Assembly: GCF_019649055.1 (NCBI RefSeq)
Contig: NW_026570225.1
Coordinates: 124,001-188,000 of the forward strand
DNA from: Paramacrobiotus metropolitanus
Taxonomy: Eukaryota > Tardigrada > Eutardigrada > Parachela > Macrobiotidae
Length of the DNA stretch: 64,000 nucleotides
Reading direction: 5' to 3'
The position numbers and the translations under genes were made by a program. Under the pieces are notes generated by a model, which worked only from the letters and a program-made list of their open reading frames with translations, made no database searches and was not told the DNA's origin. Position 1 is the first letter of the stretch, and each line of letters starts with the position of its first letter. Of this stretch, positions 22,036 through 33,557 are shown one piece after another.

Positions 22036-24780
22036 CTATTTCCGGAATTTAAACAGTACATATACGAGGAGGCAAAACAGAAAGATAAACGCCAAGAGTT
22101 TCCATACGATTGAACCGTATCCTGCTCGCTGAATCTTTTTCAATCTGCTCATTGCTCCGCCTAAAAATCCACCGGCCGATTCGAAATCGGAGTCCTGCAA
22201 ACAGATGTCATACGTTATTCTTAAACATCACCCAGTAAACACAAAACAGATTTAAAGCAGAAAAATTTTTAATATAATATAGCGATAGTTCAGCAGATTA
22301 CCGCTCTCTGGAAAAAGCCGCAGTTCAGAAAATAATGCAATTCAAACTATCCTAATTCAGATCTATATTGCCACGAATGGGATACACCAGAGCCGGCAAA
22401 CCAGAAAAGACTGACCAAAACCATTATTATATTCTGAAAGCCAGTAGTCGAAAACCCGGCCAGACAGTATTCATTTCTTTCAAAACCTCAACCACTTCGA
22501 ACGCCAAAGCGGAAGAGTTTGGAATACCTTCACCAAGTGCAACTTAATTATTGAAATAATATTTATCATCGTGGTATTTTTCACCAGGCAATGTTGCCAC
22601 GTAAACCAACTAAAATAATATAGCTAAACCAATAAATGCGTAAACCAACTAAAACACAGTTATTTCTACTATTTAGATTAAATAGTAGAAATAACTTTCA
22701 TTTTTAAATGAATTTAATTAGCAGACCGTTATTACGACAAGAACGACTACATATGTAACGTCGTCATTGAGTGCCCGCCGACCAAATGGCCGAGCAGCCG
22801 GTACTGTCAAGCGTAAAAAGCACGTTAAGCAAACGAGCTACCCATAGCGGGTGAACAGCCCGTTAGGCGAGCGAGTGAGCAAGCTGCCGTAACTGTCCAG
22901 TACACGGGACCGTTTGGTGAGCGGGTGACCGAGCTACCGGCACTGTGCAGGGTACGGGGCCCGTTCGGTAAACGGGTGACCGAGCTACCGGTACTGTGCA
23001 GTGTACGGGGACCGTTAGGCGAGCGGGTGACCGAGCTACCGGTACTGTGCAGTGTACGTGGCCCGTTCGGTAAACGGGTGACCGAGCTACCGGCACTGTG
23101 CAGGGTACGGGGCCCGTTCGGTAAACGGGTGACCGAGCTACCGGTACTGTGCAGTTTACGGGCCCCGTTAGGCGAGCGGGTGACCGAGCTACCGGTACTG
23201 TGCAGTGTACGTGGCCCGTTCGGTAAACGGGTGACCGAGCTACCGGTACTGTGCAGTGTACGGGGACCGTTAGGCGAACGAGTGAGCAAGCTGCCGTTAC
23301 TGCCCAGTGTACGGGACTGCTAGGTGAACGGGTGACCAGGCTGCCGGTACTGTATAGTGCACAGAGCCCGGTAGGCGAGCTAGTGACCAAGCTTCCGGCC
23401 CCGTTAGGCGAGCGGTTGACCAAGCTACCGGTACTGTCCAGGGTACGGGACTGCTAGGTGAGCGGGTGACCAGTACTATCCAGTGTACGGGCCCATTAGG
23501 CAAACGAATGACCAAGCAACCGGTACTGTCCAGTGTGCGGGACCCGTTAGGTGAGCGGGTGACCGAGCAACCGGTATTGTCCAGCGCATATAGCCCGTTA
23601 TGCAAACGAGCTAGCAGGTGACTGAGCTACCGCTACTGTCCAGGGCACAGATCTAGCCAGGTGAAGGAGTGACCGAACTGCCGGTACTGTCTACTGTGCC
23701 GAGACGGTTAGGTGAACGGGGGACCAAACTGGCACTACTGTCCAGTGCACAGATCCCGCCAAATGAACGAGTGACCGAGCTCCCACTGCCCAGATTCATC
23801 AGGTTGAGGTCCACAGAATCATGAACTGAGTTGTGAGAATTTATAGTGATTTGAGAGAATCATGAACTGATAAAAAAAATTATATAAAAAAATTTCGTGT
23901 TTTTATATAAAATCCGTTTTTTTGCGCTAATACGATGTACCGATTATGTTTCTACGAAATGTGTTATTCTAATAAATATTCATTATAACTAAATAAAGTA
24001 GCCGTTGACCGCAAGAAACGCGGAGGCGAAGCCGAGGCTGTTTCTTGTATACATATAACGCAACAAACACTACCAAACAGGAATCGTAGAATAAGGTTTC
24101 TACGGAAGCAAGTTTTATTTGAATATGATATTTTTTAATCATTTTATTTTGCTATTTTGAGTTTCTATTCTGTAATTGTAGTTTAACTCTTGGCAAAACT
24201 GATTATCTATGGTCACTACGAAAAACAGAAAAGGAAATTAAACGCTGATCGGAACTGTAAAGAGGGAAAACCGCACCATTTCGTTCAGCATTCTATTCTG
24301 GCTCCGTATTTCGCTGCCAATATCGATGGCCACCTGCAAAAGAAAGTTCCCTGCACTAACTCAAGTCATCACTTCCAACGTGTCAACGCTACATCTGCAA
24401 GATCACTTGGAGCGAAAACACGTAACACAGTACGGAGAATTGATAAGATACCCATTATTCCAAGGGAAATATGGTCTACGGAAGCCCAATTATTTCCGAA
24501 ATGAATTGACTTGTTTTTCCATGTCATAAATGATAAATCCACTAAAAATAATGCACATTAACATACCGATTTTAAAGCGCTAATATGACCGCTGAGTTTC
24601 TCCGTCATTCGTTCATTTTCGTCTTCCAACATACTTCTACTCCTCACTCCATTCTGCGAGCTAGCCTCAGAACTAGGAACGCTAGAGTAATCTGTTGAAA
24701 CAGAGAGACATTAATGCGCATACAGTAGTAAAAACATATTTTAAATCAAAATACGTACTGTTTCTCGTCGAGCGCTGCAT
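22036..24780 (-). CDS. BET1: BET1 Golgi SNARE
   Basis: BET1 is a tail-anchored Qc-SNARE for ER-to-Golgi vesicle fusion. Four exons were assembled by splice phase. 24759-24780 encodes MQRSTRN. 24567-24691 encodes NYSSVPSSEASS...SMLEDENERMTEKLSGHISALKS. 24277-24333 encodes VAIDIGSEIRSQNRMLNEM. 22036-22194 encodes DSDFESAGGFLGGAMSRLKK, then the C-terminal hydrophobic anchor (LLAFIFLFCLLVYVLF) and a short basic end before TAG. The total is 120 residues; vertebrate BET1 is close to 118. The SNARE heptads (LSxHIxALKSxAIDIGxEIRxQNxML) are clear, including the central Gln of IRSQN. The third intron (22195-24276) is about 2.1 kb, unusually long for this window, and holds the minisatellite. The gene is divergent from EFTUD2 with about 440 bases between starts. 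Confidence 0.93.
22658..22696. repeat. Perfect inverted repeat, 18-bp arms, 3-nt loop
   Basis: Left arm 22658-22675 (agttatttctactattta) is followed by gat and its exact reverse complement at 22679-22696. It lies in BET1 intron 3, about 150 bases from the minisatellite. Confidence 0.95.
22845..23800. repeat. GC-rich minisatellite, unit about 51 bp, in BET1 intron 3
   Basis: About 18 copies of a 51-bp unit (core gtgaccgagctaccggtact) run head to tail. Copies between about 22920 and 23300 are nearly identical and fall into three types that differ at a few fixed positions. They are ordered A-B-C-A-B'-C-B, so there is a partial 153-bp higher-order period. Copies become more diverged toward both ends. 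The unit length is divisible by three, so long open frames of 130-190 codons run through it on both strands; these are an artefact. The block is GC-rich in an AT-rich setting. Confidence 0.93.
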
Positions 24781-25219
24781 AGTCCTAATGTATGCTAGTC
24801 AGTGATAATCACACCATCAGACGAATAATAAATCCAAATACCAAATCCACTGATAGTATTACACGAAGACGCAATGCAATACGACAAAGATATCGAATAA
24901 GTAGCCATTAAATACTTATTAATTTCAAGCCATCTTGGAAAACAAATTTTCTGAGGAGTGAAGACGAAGTAATTTGTAAACAAAAAAAAATTGTAGATTA
25001 CGGAAATTGTTACGGAAATTCGCCAACACGCTATAAAGTGCCAACATCGCACATCTAGGTTGACATGGCTCTCGCCCACACAGGCAACTACCTGATAAAC
25101 ATGACGCAGACATATCGCGGTCTAAATTCTAAAAAGATTGTTTGCAATTTTGGATTTTCAGTAAAGTACTTACTTATATTAAATTTTTCGGTTTTCAGTA
25201 CTTTGCTGCCGTGTTAATC
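24781..25219. promoter_or_regulatory. Shared head-to-head promoter region, BET1 and EFTUD2
   Basis: The start codons of BET1 (-) and EFTUD2 (+) are 439 bases apart and point away from each other, so both promoters and 5' UTRs must fit here or in leader introns. I saw no clear TATA box. Assignment as a bidirectional promoter rests only on gene arrangement. Confidence 0.5.
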
Positions 25220-28200
25220 ATGGATCTGGATCTATATGATGAATTTGGGAATTACATTGGCCCGGAATTGGCAGATGACGATGAAGAACCAGAAAGGGAA
25301 GAAGTTCCGGAGGACGATTTCGACGAGGAGCCCGCTGAGAATGGAATTCGTGGTAGCGAGCTTGCCAGGGTGCGTGTGCACTTTGTACCGTATCTCCTGG
25401 GTGTTTTTACGTTCAACATTTCTGATAAATATGCTCCGTAGGCCATGGATATCGATGATGATGAAGCGATACCGCGAAATCAGATCGTCCTTCACGAAGA
25501 TAAAAAATATTATCCTTCTGCGGAAGAAATTTATGGACCTGACGTTGAGGTACGCTGCAAAATGTTACGCATTTTATGGTTTGGCGTCCGTTGGAGAATT
25601 ATCGCTTATCAGCAGCTGCGGCTTTTGACTGTATTTTTCGTATGGGTCAGCTGTTTGATTTGGCATAGCGAAACATGTTTTATTTGGGATTTTTAAAATC
25701 GTATTAGCTAGAATATTGCAACAATAATTTATTTAATTTGTGTTTTTGATCTTTTTTTCTAATTCAGTGCGCTTTACGTTAAGTTGTTCTTTCTTGCAAC
25801 TGTAGACCATTGTCCACGAAGAGGATGCTCAACCCCTCACTGTTCCTATTATTGAGCCCGTCAAGCATAAGAAGTTCTCCATGTTGGAGAAGGAAATCCC
25901 CGAAACCACCTACAAACTCGACTTTATGCTGGATCTCATGGAGAACCCGGAATTGATCCGCAATATTGCCATTGCGGGCCACCTGCATCACGGGAAGACT
26001 AATCTCCTCGATTGTTTAATTGAACAAACACACCCCACCCTGATCAAGAAAGACGAGCGCGATGTGAGTATTTTTATACTGACAACGTGTTGTTTGTGCA
26101 TCCTAGTTCTAGCCTGTTGTTCAGAATATTGATTTTTAAGTAAATATTGCAGAATCTATCGAGAACAGTAGTAGCGAAAGTTCTGTAACCGTCTCTAGGT
26201 TTTGAGTTGTGTAATAGTCTTACACTCTTCTTACGAACGCCAGTTGCGGCGATTGCGGCCATAAATTATAGTCGTAGAACAACGGCACATGTGATGGAGA
26301 GTGCAGTAGAACTCGGAGATAAACGTTGGTCAGAGCTGTGATGTCTATCTTCACTTTGAGCTGATACCGACCATTTATTGGTGCTATTGATGATTTAGCG
26401 ACCTGAGCTCTGACAACGTCGCAATTTTTTTTGATTTATATTTTATGTACGGAAAAGTGGATATGTATTAAGAATTTGATATTGTAAATATTAAACGTAT
26501 CCTTTAAGTATCCGTTTTCCTTTACGCTTTCAGATTCGGTATACGGACACACTGATAACCGAGATCGAACGCGGGGTGACCATTAAGAGCAAGCCAGTGA
26601 CGCTAGTGTTGAATGACAGCCGTGGAAAGTCCTGGGTGATGAATATCATGGACACACCGGGACATGTCAACTTCGCCGACGAAGTCTGCGCCGCATTCCG
26701 TATTTGCGACGGGGTATTGCTGGTTGTTGATGCCCACGAAGGAGTTTTACTGAACACGGAGCGCATTGTAAAACTGGCCTTACAAGAACGATTGCCGATT
26801 GTTTTGTGCATCAACAAAATTGATCGCTTAATTCTCGAACTAAAACTCCCCCCAACAGATGCATATTTCAAAATTCGCCACATCATAGACGAAGTGAATT
26901 CCCTCATTCAGACGTACTCTGAAGATCCTGATCAGCAGCTACTATCACCTGTGTACGGGAACGTGTGTTTTGCCAGTCCACAGTACAGTCTGTGCTTCAC
27001 GTTGAAATCATTTTCCAAGATTTACCTGGATTTGTTCGGCGAGGGTTTTGATCATGAGGAATTTGGGAAGCGTTTGTGGGGTGATGTCTATTTCAATGCG
27101 AAGACGCGCCGCTTCCAAAAAAAGCCGTTGCAAACGGGGCAGTCGCGGAGTTTTATCGAATTTGTCTTGGAACCTGTGTATAAGATCATTGCGCAAGTGG
27201 TTGGGGATGTGGATGTGGCGCTGGATGGGTTGATGGATCATTTGGGAATAAGTTTAACGAAGGAAGAACAGAAAACCAATATCCGGCCTCTGCTGCGAAT
27301 TGTTTTCCAAAAATTCATTGGTGAATTTTCAGGTAATTCGTCGACGATTTATTTTAATATAAACTTAGCAGATCGTATAATGACGCTTGCAAGAAATTGT
27401 GTACCCAGTATGCTAGTATTTTACTGATCTTGTGTTTCTGTTATTGGAATTGTTGTTTACGTAATTTGTATATTTTATGCGTTGTTTTCAAATTGTAATG
27501 TTTATGTAGTTTTTGTTCTAGTACTTGTGTTGTTCATTACTAACAATAAGTAACGCATTTTCTCCGGTTTTGAAGGTTTTGTGGACATGTGTATCAAGCA
27601 CATTCAGTCGCCGCTACAAAATGCTCGGAATAAAATCGGACAGACATATTCCGGCCCTTTAGATTCTTATGTCGTGAAGTCCATGGTGCGCTGCGATCCT
27701 GGCGGGCCGTTAATGGTACACACCGTGAAGAATTATTCCACCCAGGACGCTTCGAGTTTTCACATCCTGGGCCGCGTTTTCAGTGGTACACTGATGGAAA
27801 ATCAGCAGATTAAAATCTTAGGAGAACATTATTCCTCTCATGATGAAGAGGATTCACGTGTGCTAACTGCGGGGAAACTGTGGATCCATGAATCGAGGTA
27901 AACGGGGCCGTGTGGTCATGACCGTTGAAAGTTGACCGCTCTGTGCTGAACAGGTATAAAATCCAAGTGGAGAAGGCCACGCCAGGTTGCTGGGTTCTGA
28001 TTGAAGGTATTGATGAGCCCATTGTAAAAACTTCCACCATTACCGACCCATTTCAGGACGATGACGAAGAGGTATTTACGACGATTGAACGTTTTTCCTG
28101 ACGGTAGTGTAATTATACTACTGTTTATAGTTCAGATTAGCTCTTTTTACGTGTACATGATTACCGTTGTGGCTGGAATTGTTTAACCATCCAGGAACAT

Positions 28201-30589
28201 TAAAAAGTCGTGACTACAATAATAAATAACGTTGATCAGCCGAATTCAAAATTTGTGTGGTTTGGATTCTGTACCGGCAAACAGTGTCCTGACTCAGGTG
28301 TGGTTCGACGTTGCTTTTTAGTTGATTATTCGAAATTGCGGTTAGGCGTTCGGTACAGCGCATAGTTAATGACCATATTATCGTTACCTACCTCTTCTAG
28401 CTTGGTTTTAGTGTTTTATTTTCCGTCCGTTGAGATTCAACGCAGCGTCCATTATAAAGATTGCATGTGAACCGGTAAATCCTTCGGAACTTCCGAAGAT
28501 GTTGGATGGTTTGCGGAAAGTGAATAAGAGCTATCCGCTTCTCAGCACGAAAGTAGAGGAAAGCGGCGAACATGTCGTCCTGGGCACCGGCGAGCTGTAT
28601 CTGGACTGCGTCATGCACGATCTCAGAAAAATGTATTCCGAAATTGGTGAGGCGTTTCCATATATTTCTGGCGATGTGACTGTTGAATGGGATTTTTTTT
28701 TACAGATATTAAAGTTGCAGACCCCGTCGTGACATTTTGTGAAACTGTTGTGGAGACGTCGTCGTTGAAGTGTTTTGCGGAAACTCCCAATAAGCGTAAT
28801 AAAATCACTATGGTTGCCGAGCCACTGGACAAAGGACTAGCGGATGATATCGAGACACAAGTGGTGTCCATTGGTTGGCCGGCGTGAGTGTAACGTTTAT
28901 GTTTGTGCACACTAGGCGTAAAAGGAAGAAGTATTAAATAGTGTCTATGTTTTTTCGTCTTGTAAGTTTTGTACAATGGTACAGCGATTTTTTCGGTTTT
29001 TACAGTTGTTGTTTAATTTTATCTGTTATTCAATCGTTTGTCCGTTGAAAGCGTTATGGATATGGTTTTCATGTATGGTTGCACGCTGGGGTAAATGGCA
29101 TATAATGCGTAAATTTTCTAGGAAACGACTGGGGGAATTTTTCCAGACCAAATACAACTGGGATCTTCTGGCTGCACGCAGTATTTGGGCTTTCGGTCCC
29201 GAAAATAATGGGCCGAATATTTTAGTGGATGACACTTTACCTTCCGAAGTGGACAAGACCATGCTCAGTGAAATCCGAGAAAGTGTAAAACAGGGCTTCC
29301 AGTGGGCTGCTCGAGAAGGGCCGCTGTGCGAAGAGCCGATTCGGAATGTCAAATTCAAAATTCTGGACGCAGTGGTGGCCCAGGAACCGATTGCGCGCGG
29401 TGGTGGGCAGATTATTCCTACCGCGCGGCGGGTGGCCTACTCGGCATTCCTTATGGCAACGCCGCGCTTAATGGAACCATATCTATATGTTGAAGCCATC
29501 GCTCCCGCCGACTGTGTATCTCCTTTATATACCGTTTTAGGACGAAGACGGTGAGCTGTTAATGTGTTGAGAATGTTAAAATGTATCCATAGAGCTTAAC
29601 CAGTTAGCTTTATAACAGAACAGTTAGTTGAAGTACTTACCATTACCGAAAAAATTGTGATAAAGTTCTATATGAAATCCATTCCATCTAAACGATAGCG
29701 GTCAAATGCAGTGTTCATGAATGGAAGATTCTGGTTTAGCTGGTAGTATGAAATGGCAGAGTTATTCTGAATGGAGAAAATTACAATTCAATTCAGAAAA
29801 CTAATTTAAATGGCCTTTAATTTTTGGAGTAGTGATCTTGACCACGGTACTGTTACATTTTGGTTCTTTGTCAGTGAAGTACTGTAGTTGAGGACTGTGG
29901 CAGCATTCTCCAGCACAAATTGCGCAATCAACGGTCGAATACGTTATCGTCTTTCTTTATCCCCTAGCGCAGTGTCTGTTTTGGCGCGTAATGAGATGTC
30001 CCATGTGGTCTAGTGGTTAGATGTGTCACTGCACACTGACTGTGATTCCGCGCTCTCACCGCGGCGGCCGGGGTTCGATTCCCCGCATGGGAAGTTTTTT
30101 TGCTTTTTTCCTCATTCTCTTATATCATGTGATGGGATTGTGAGATTTGGAAAGTTTTTATTAAACTCGCTCGTCCACATATATTGTATTCTCAATCAGC
30201 TTCTACGTTGGGTTAAGTCTGCAATTTGTAGAGGTCACGTGACATCCGATGCTCCACTGCCGGGTTCCCCGTTGTATACAATCAAGGCATTTATCCCGGC
30301 TATTGATTCCTTTGGCTTTGAAACGGATCTGAGAACCCACACCCAGGGCCAAGCGTTCTGTCAAAGTGTATTTCACCACTGGCAGATTGTTCCGGGTGAT
30401 CCCATGGACAAGAGTATCATCATCAAGCCCCTCGAACCACAACCGGCGCCGCATTTGGCACGGGAATTCATGCTAAAGACCCGTCGACGCAAGGGCCTGA
30501 GTGAGGATGTTAGTATCAATAAATTTTTCGATGATCCTATGTTACTGGAACTGGCCAAACAAGACTACGGTCTGAGTTATGCGCTATAA
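25220..30589 (+). CDS. EFTUD2: U5 snRNP GTPase EFTUD2 (Snu114)
   Basis: Snu114 is the EF-2-like GTPase of the U5 snRNP that controls Brr2 unwinding during spliceosome activation and disassembly. The start at 25220 gives the typical [17 protein letters not shown] and acidic N-terminal region. Next come [16 protein letters not shown] and [11 protein letters not shown]. The G domain follows: GHLHHGKT (P-loop, near 25980), RGVTIKS, DTPGH (near 26650) and NKID (near 26815). Domains II-V continue through [88 protein letters not shown] and the C-terminus DYGLSYAL. There are at least nine exons. The final intron, 29551-30231, contains the tRNA-Glu gene on the same strand. All GTPase motifs are intact. 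Confidence 0.96.
29999..30093 (+). tRNA. tRNA-Glu (CUC) with 23-nt insertion in the D arm
   Basis: Acceptor strands tcccatg/catggga, a T arm cggggttcgattccccg and an anticodon arm ccgcg-ctctcac-cgcgg (anticodon CTC) are all perfect. The A box (tggtctagtgg) and B box (ggttcgattcc) are intact, and a T7 run at 30095-30101 can end Pol III transcription. Removing 30021-30043 leaves a standard 72-nt animal tRNA-Glu with D arm gtct-agtggtta-ggat. With those bases the 3' strand of the D stem is split. Eukaryotic tRNA introns normally sit after position 37, not here. It may be a working gene with an unusual intron, or a damaged copy; the intact promoter, stems and terminator argue against old decay. 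It lies within the last EFTUD2 intron. Confidence 0.85.
30094..30101 (+). terminator. Pol III oligo-T terminator of tRNA-Glu
   Basis: A run of seven T residues begins one base after the tRNA 3' end, the standard Pol III stop signal. Confidence 0.8.
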
Positions 30590-31215
30590 CGCCGCTTTTT
30601 TATATGTTGTTTATCCTGCTGATTTGTTGTTGGTAGGTTGTATCCATCCGTGCACTTGTGCTCTGGTTCATTGGGTTTATTTTATTTCTGTTTTATGCAG
30701 TGGTGTTTTAACGAATAGAAAATTGAGTTACCTTGTTTCTGGCTGCTTGCGCTGTTCGAGAGCAGTTGCGTCTGTATTAAATCGGTTCGTGCTTTTGTCA
30801 TATGTTCGACCAACATGGGTTTAAACACTGATTTTGTAGCGTCAGTGCAACGAGTCTCGATATACGTTTCACATGTGTGGAAGTGCTTCACTCTTCTTGG
30901 TACGCATACAACGAAGCAGTTTAATAGGCGACTGTTTTTTCGCGAACCGTTTTGGAAAATTTTTGTTAGGAATTGCGAATTCGTACGATACACCTATGGA
31001 ACAAGACCAAATAATCGCAGATAAAATACTCAACACAAAACATCCGAAACAGTGAGTGAACTCACTTTCAGTATCAATGATTTTACTTGACAGTAGGCAC
31101 GCTATTAAACTGGAAAATTTCTACAATGTAATTACATGAGCAGTTCGTTATCATCTTCCAAATCTTTTATTGCGCTGTGCTTATGCAGAACACACAGTGC
31201 AGCATTAATTTTCGT
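30590..31215. other. Intergenic, EFTUD2 3' flank
   Basis: EFTUD2 3' UTR and spacer; no exon, repeat or RNA gene was seen. Confidence 0.5.
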
Positions 31216-31509
31216 TTAACGCCGTCCATAAAGCGTATAACTGTTTCCAAAGAGTCCACCATATCCATAACTACCGTATCCGCCTATGCCGCCATATCCG
31301 TAATTCCCGTAGCCGTAACTGGGGTAGTAACTGTAACTGGTGTAACTAGGGTATCCATATGAGTATCCGCCATACGGATAGTATCCACCGTATGTTGACC
31401 CGTAACCACCGTATCCCGATCCGTAATATGACGGGTAATAACTGCCGTAACCGTAGCTGCCAAACCAGGCTGAAGCTAACCCCAAAAGTAGCACAAAGGT
31501 CACCGCAAC
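31216..31509 (-). CDS. Gly/Tyr-rich secreted peptide (main exon)
   Basis: After an acceptor site (ending gaacag, 31510-31515) the frame reads VAVTFVLLLGLASA, a signal-peptide core. About 75 residues built almost wholly of Gly, Tyr and Ser follow (repeats such as YGYGSYYPSYYGSGYGG). It ends GNSYTLYGRR-stop. The 5' coding exon with the ATG was not identified; the frame upstream of the acceptor offers only a GTG. Such peptides occur as cuticle or shell matrix proteins and as Gly/Tyr-rich antimicrobial peptides of ecdysozoans. Composition alone cannot decide, so no function is claimed. Low complexity and strong Tyr codon bias (TAC/TAT) make it unlike its neighbours. Confidence 0.7.
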   Translation of the reverse strand, partial: VAVTFVLLLGLASAWFGSYGYGSYYPSYYGSGYGGYGSTYGGYYPYGGYSYGYPSYTSYSYYPSYGYGNYGYGGIGGYGSYGYGGLFGNSYTLYGRR

Positions 31510-33557
31510 CTGTTCAGATAACAGCACTTGAGATGTAAACCGGTCAACGATTAATTAAGGATATGTTATTTATTGGCAATAGCCTTTCACATAATACAAA
31601 TTGAAGCATCCACGAGAATACTAGCTACGTGGTAAAGCTTCTGAAATACTATATTTTCGTACGTTACTAACTGCAAACTCAGTTATACTAATTTTTGTTT
31701 TGGTTCAAATTGATGCTCGATCGAGCTGTTAGGATTCGGGCAACGCATATCTGTATCTGTATAAGGGGTAAAAGCGGTATTAGAGTAAGTAAGATAAATA
31801 TACACATCAGTATGCGGTATTAAAATGAGATACACGCTTTATGATAAAGCAAAACTTTATCATCTTACCGCGAGATGGTAGGAGAGAATATTGCGAGCCA
31901 TCGTCAATGTAGAAACGACAAAATTAATATCACTGGATGCGATGCTGCACAGCAAACGGATTACTGTATGTGAAGATATATAACATGTAACCGCGTAGTT
32001 GTTTGTTTGAACTCAATTTATCATTCTGTATACCAAATCATACTTTCATCCTTGCTTTTATTTTGCGCAGGACCGCTGCTGTTATTTGTTTACAAACCGT
32101 ACACATGCACTGCACTGTATGGATCCTACTTGTAATGAACGCTACCGCAGGCCTCGAATCTGGTTATTAATCGACAGTTTTCATTCCACTAAAATTCCGG
32201 TTCTTTGGAGTCATAGAAAATTTGCTAAAGAGCATGATGCCATAAATCGACATGGTTTACGCCGAAGCGTCCTTGTGCGCGCGCTTTCATCCATGAAGAA
32301 TATTATAATTATTATTACTTGGATAAATTACATAACGAGCGTACGCGGTGTACATCGCCCAAGAAAACGACAGCTTTAATTTACACGCATCGTTATATGT
32401 AGAAAACTGTATGTCCTGACAATTGTGAAATGTTGCTGGAAGTTGAATATTTCATTATTATAACCTATGGTACCTGGCCAAAGTAGGCTTAATTAATTTT
32501 TTAAATACCAGTTAACGTTTTCGTTTGCTCATTGTTATCTCTAGCCAGGTGTCTTGTTTGTATATTAACCGTAAGCGGTTCAGATTTCCTGCTGTCCACA
32601 TTTTTTGGCCGGACGTACACTAAAGCACTTGTGTACTCGTCTGAGAAGTTATTCCATATTGTACGTAGTTAAAATGCAAAAAGCGAAAGTTTGATCTAGC
32701 AGGAATTTATATCAGAATTGCGCAGAATGCACCCATGCAGTAAGTACAAGTAGATGTACAGCAGCGAGCAACAAGTGACGACAGTTGCTTGGACCCTTGT
32801 CTAAACTACAAATATTCTCAGAATACGCGCTAAACTTGATTGATGTGTGCAACCGTAAAGGCAAATCTAGTTAGCCTTTGTTCTGGTTGGGGAAGTTTTA
32901 ACATAATATAATCCCAGTTTAAAGTGCAGCTGATTTAGTGACTCATTATCAAAACGTGGAAAATATGAAAACAAATACTAAACAACGCAGAATGTAAAAA
33001 TCAACCACGCCCTTCTTATCACACTCTGGTGTTAATGCAGAAGGCGTTTTAAAAAACGCATCATAACGACGTATTCAAATATAATTGCTACGTCTGCTGA
33101 TTTGAAAAAAACTGCTGGCTTGGTCAATAAAGTTCCGAAAAATGGAACACGGAACATACACTTTAAACACTTGTTCAAAGACTTCGCGGCAACTACCGCC
33201 ACTTTGACCGTATGACTGGTAGTGAAGACTTACCTTCTCTTGTTAAAAAATGCGAGCATAAATATGGATCAAAGCGGATTCCTGACAACAAGGCTTGTCA
33301 GTTCTCTGCACATAAGCGCATTATTTCGCCGCATTAGAAAAGCGTTTCCACGTGCACCTACAGATACATACGCCAATGCCTCAAGAAGAATGCATACATT
33401 ATCAGGCGAATATTACTTTATCCATAAGTGAAACATCGTATCGATCGGCTAGAGAGTGTGCATCAAGATCTGTATTAAGTAGTTTTTCATATGTGTGTTA
33501 ATGTGTATATCTCAGGGTTGTTTTATTAATAAGTCCACTGCAGCACTTCTCTACAGA
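31510..33557. other. Intergenic, between Gly/Tyr peptide and MNNL gene
   Basis: Must contain the missing first exon of the Gly/Tyr-rich peptide gene and the MNNL gene promoter, but I could not place either. No repeat stands out. Confidence 0.45.

Noticed and set aside
22825-23605. Long open frames of 100-190 codons on both strands across the repeat block
   Set aside because: The repeat unit is a multiple of three and happens to lack stops, so the frames are periodic artefacts. No signal peptide, splice logic or family match supports coding.
22845-23800. Tandem block as a CRISPR array
   Set aside because: Units are contiguous with no unique spacers, and the genome is eukaryotic.
24190-24529. 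Plus-strand frame with a weak BED-finger-like C...H..L.RKH pattern
   Set aside because: It is antisense to the BET1 exon at 24277-24333 and lacks the paired cysteines of a real BED finger.
24277-24780. BET1 as a truncated gene or pseudogene lacking its membrane anchor
   Set aside because: The missing exon was found at 22036-22194, in phase and with a perfect BET1 C-terminus, on the other side of the minisatellite.
29999-30093. Reading the tRNA as a class II tRNA with a long variable arm
   Set aside because: The alternative fold needs a weak 4-bp anticodon stem, while the tRNA-Glu reading uses perfect 5-bp anticodon and T stems and Glu-specific sequence throughout.
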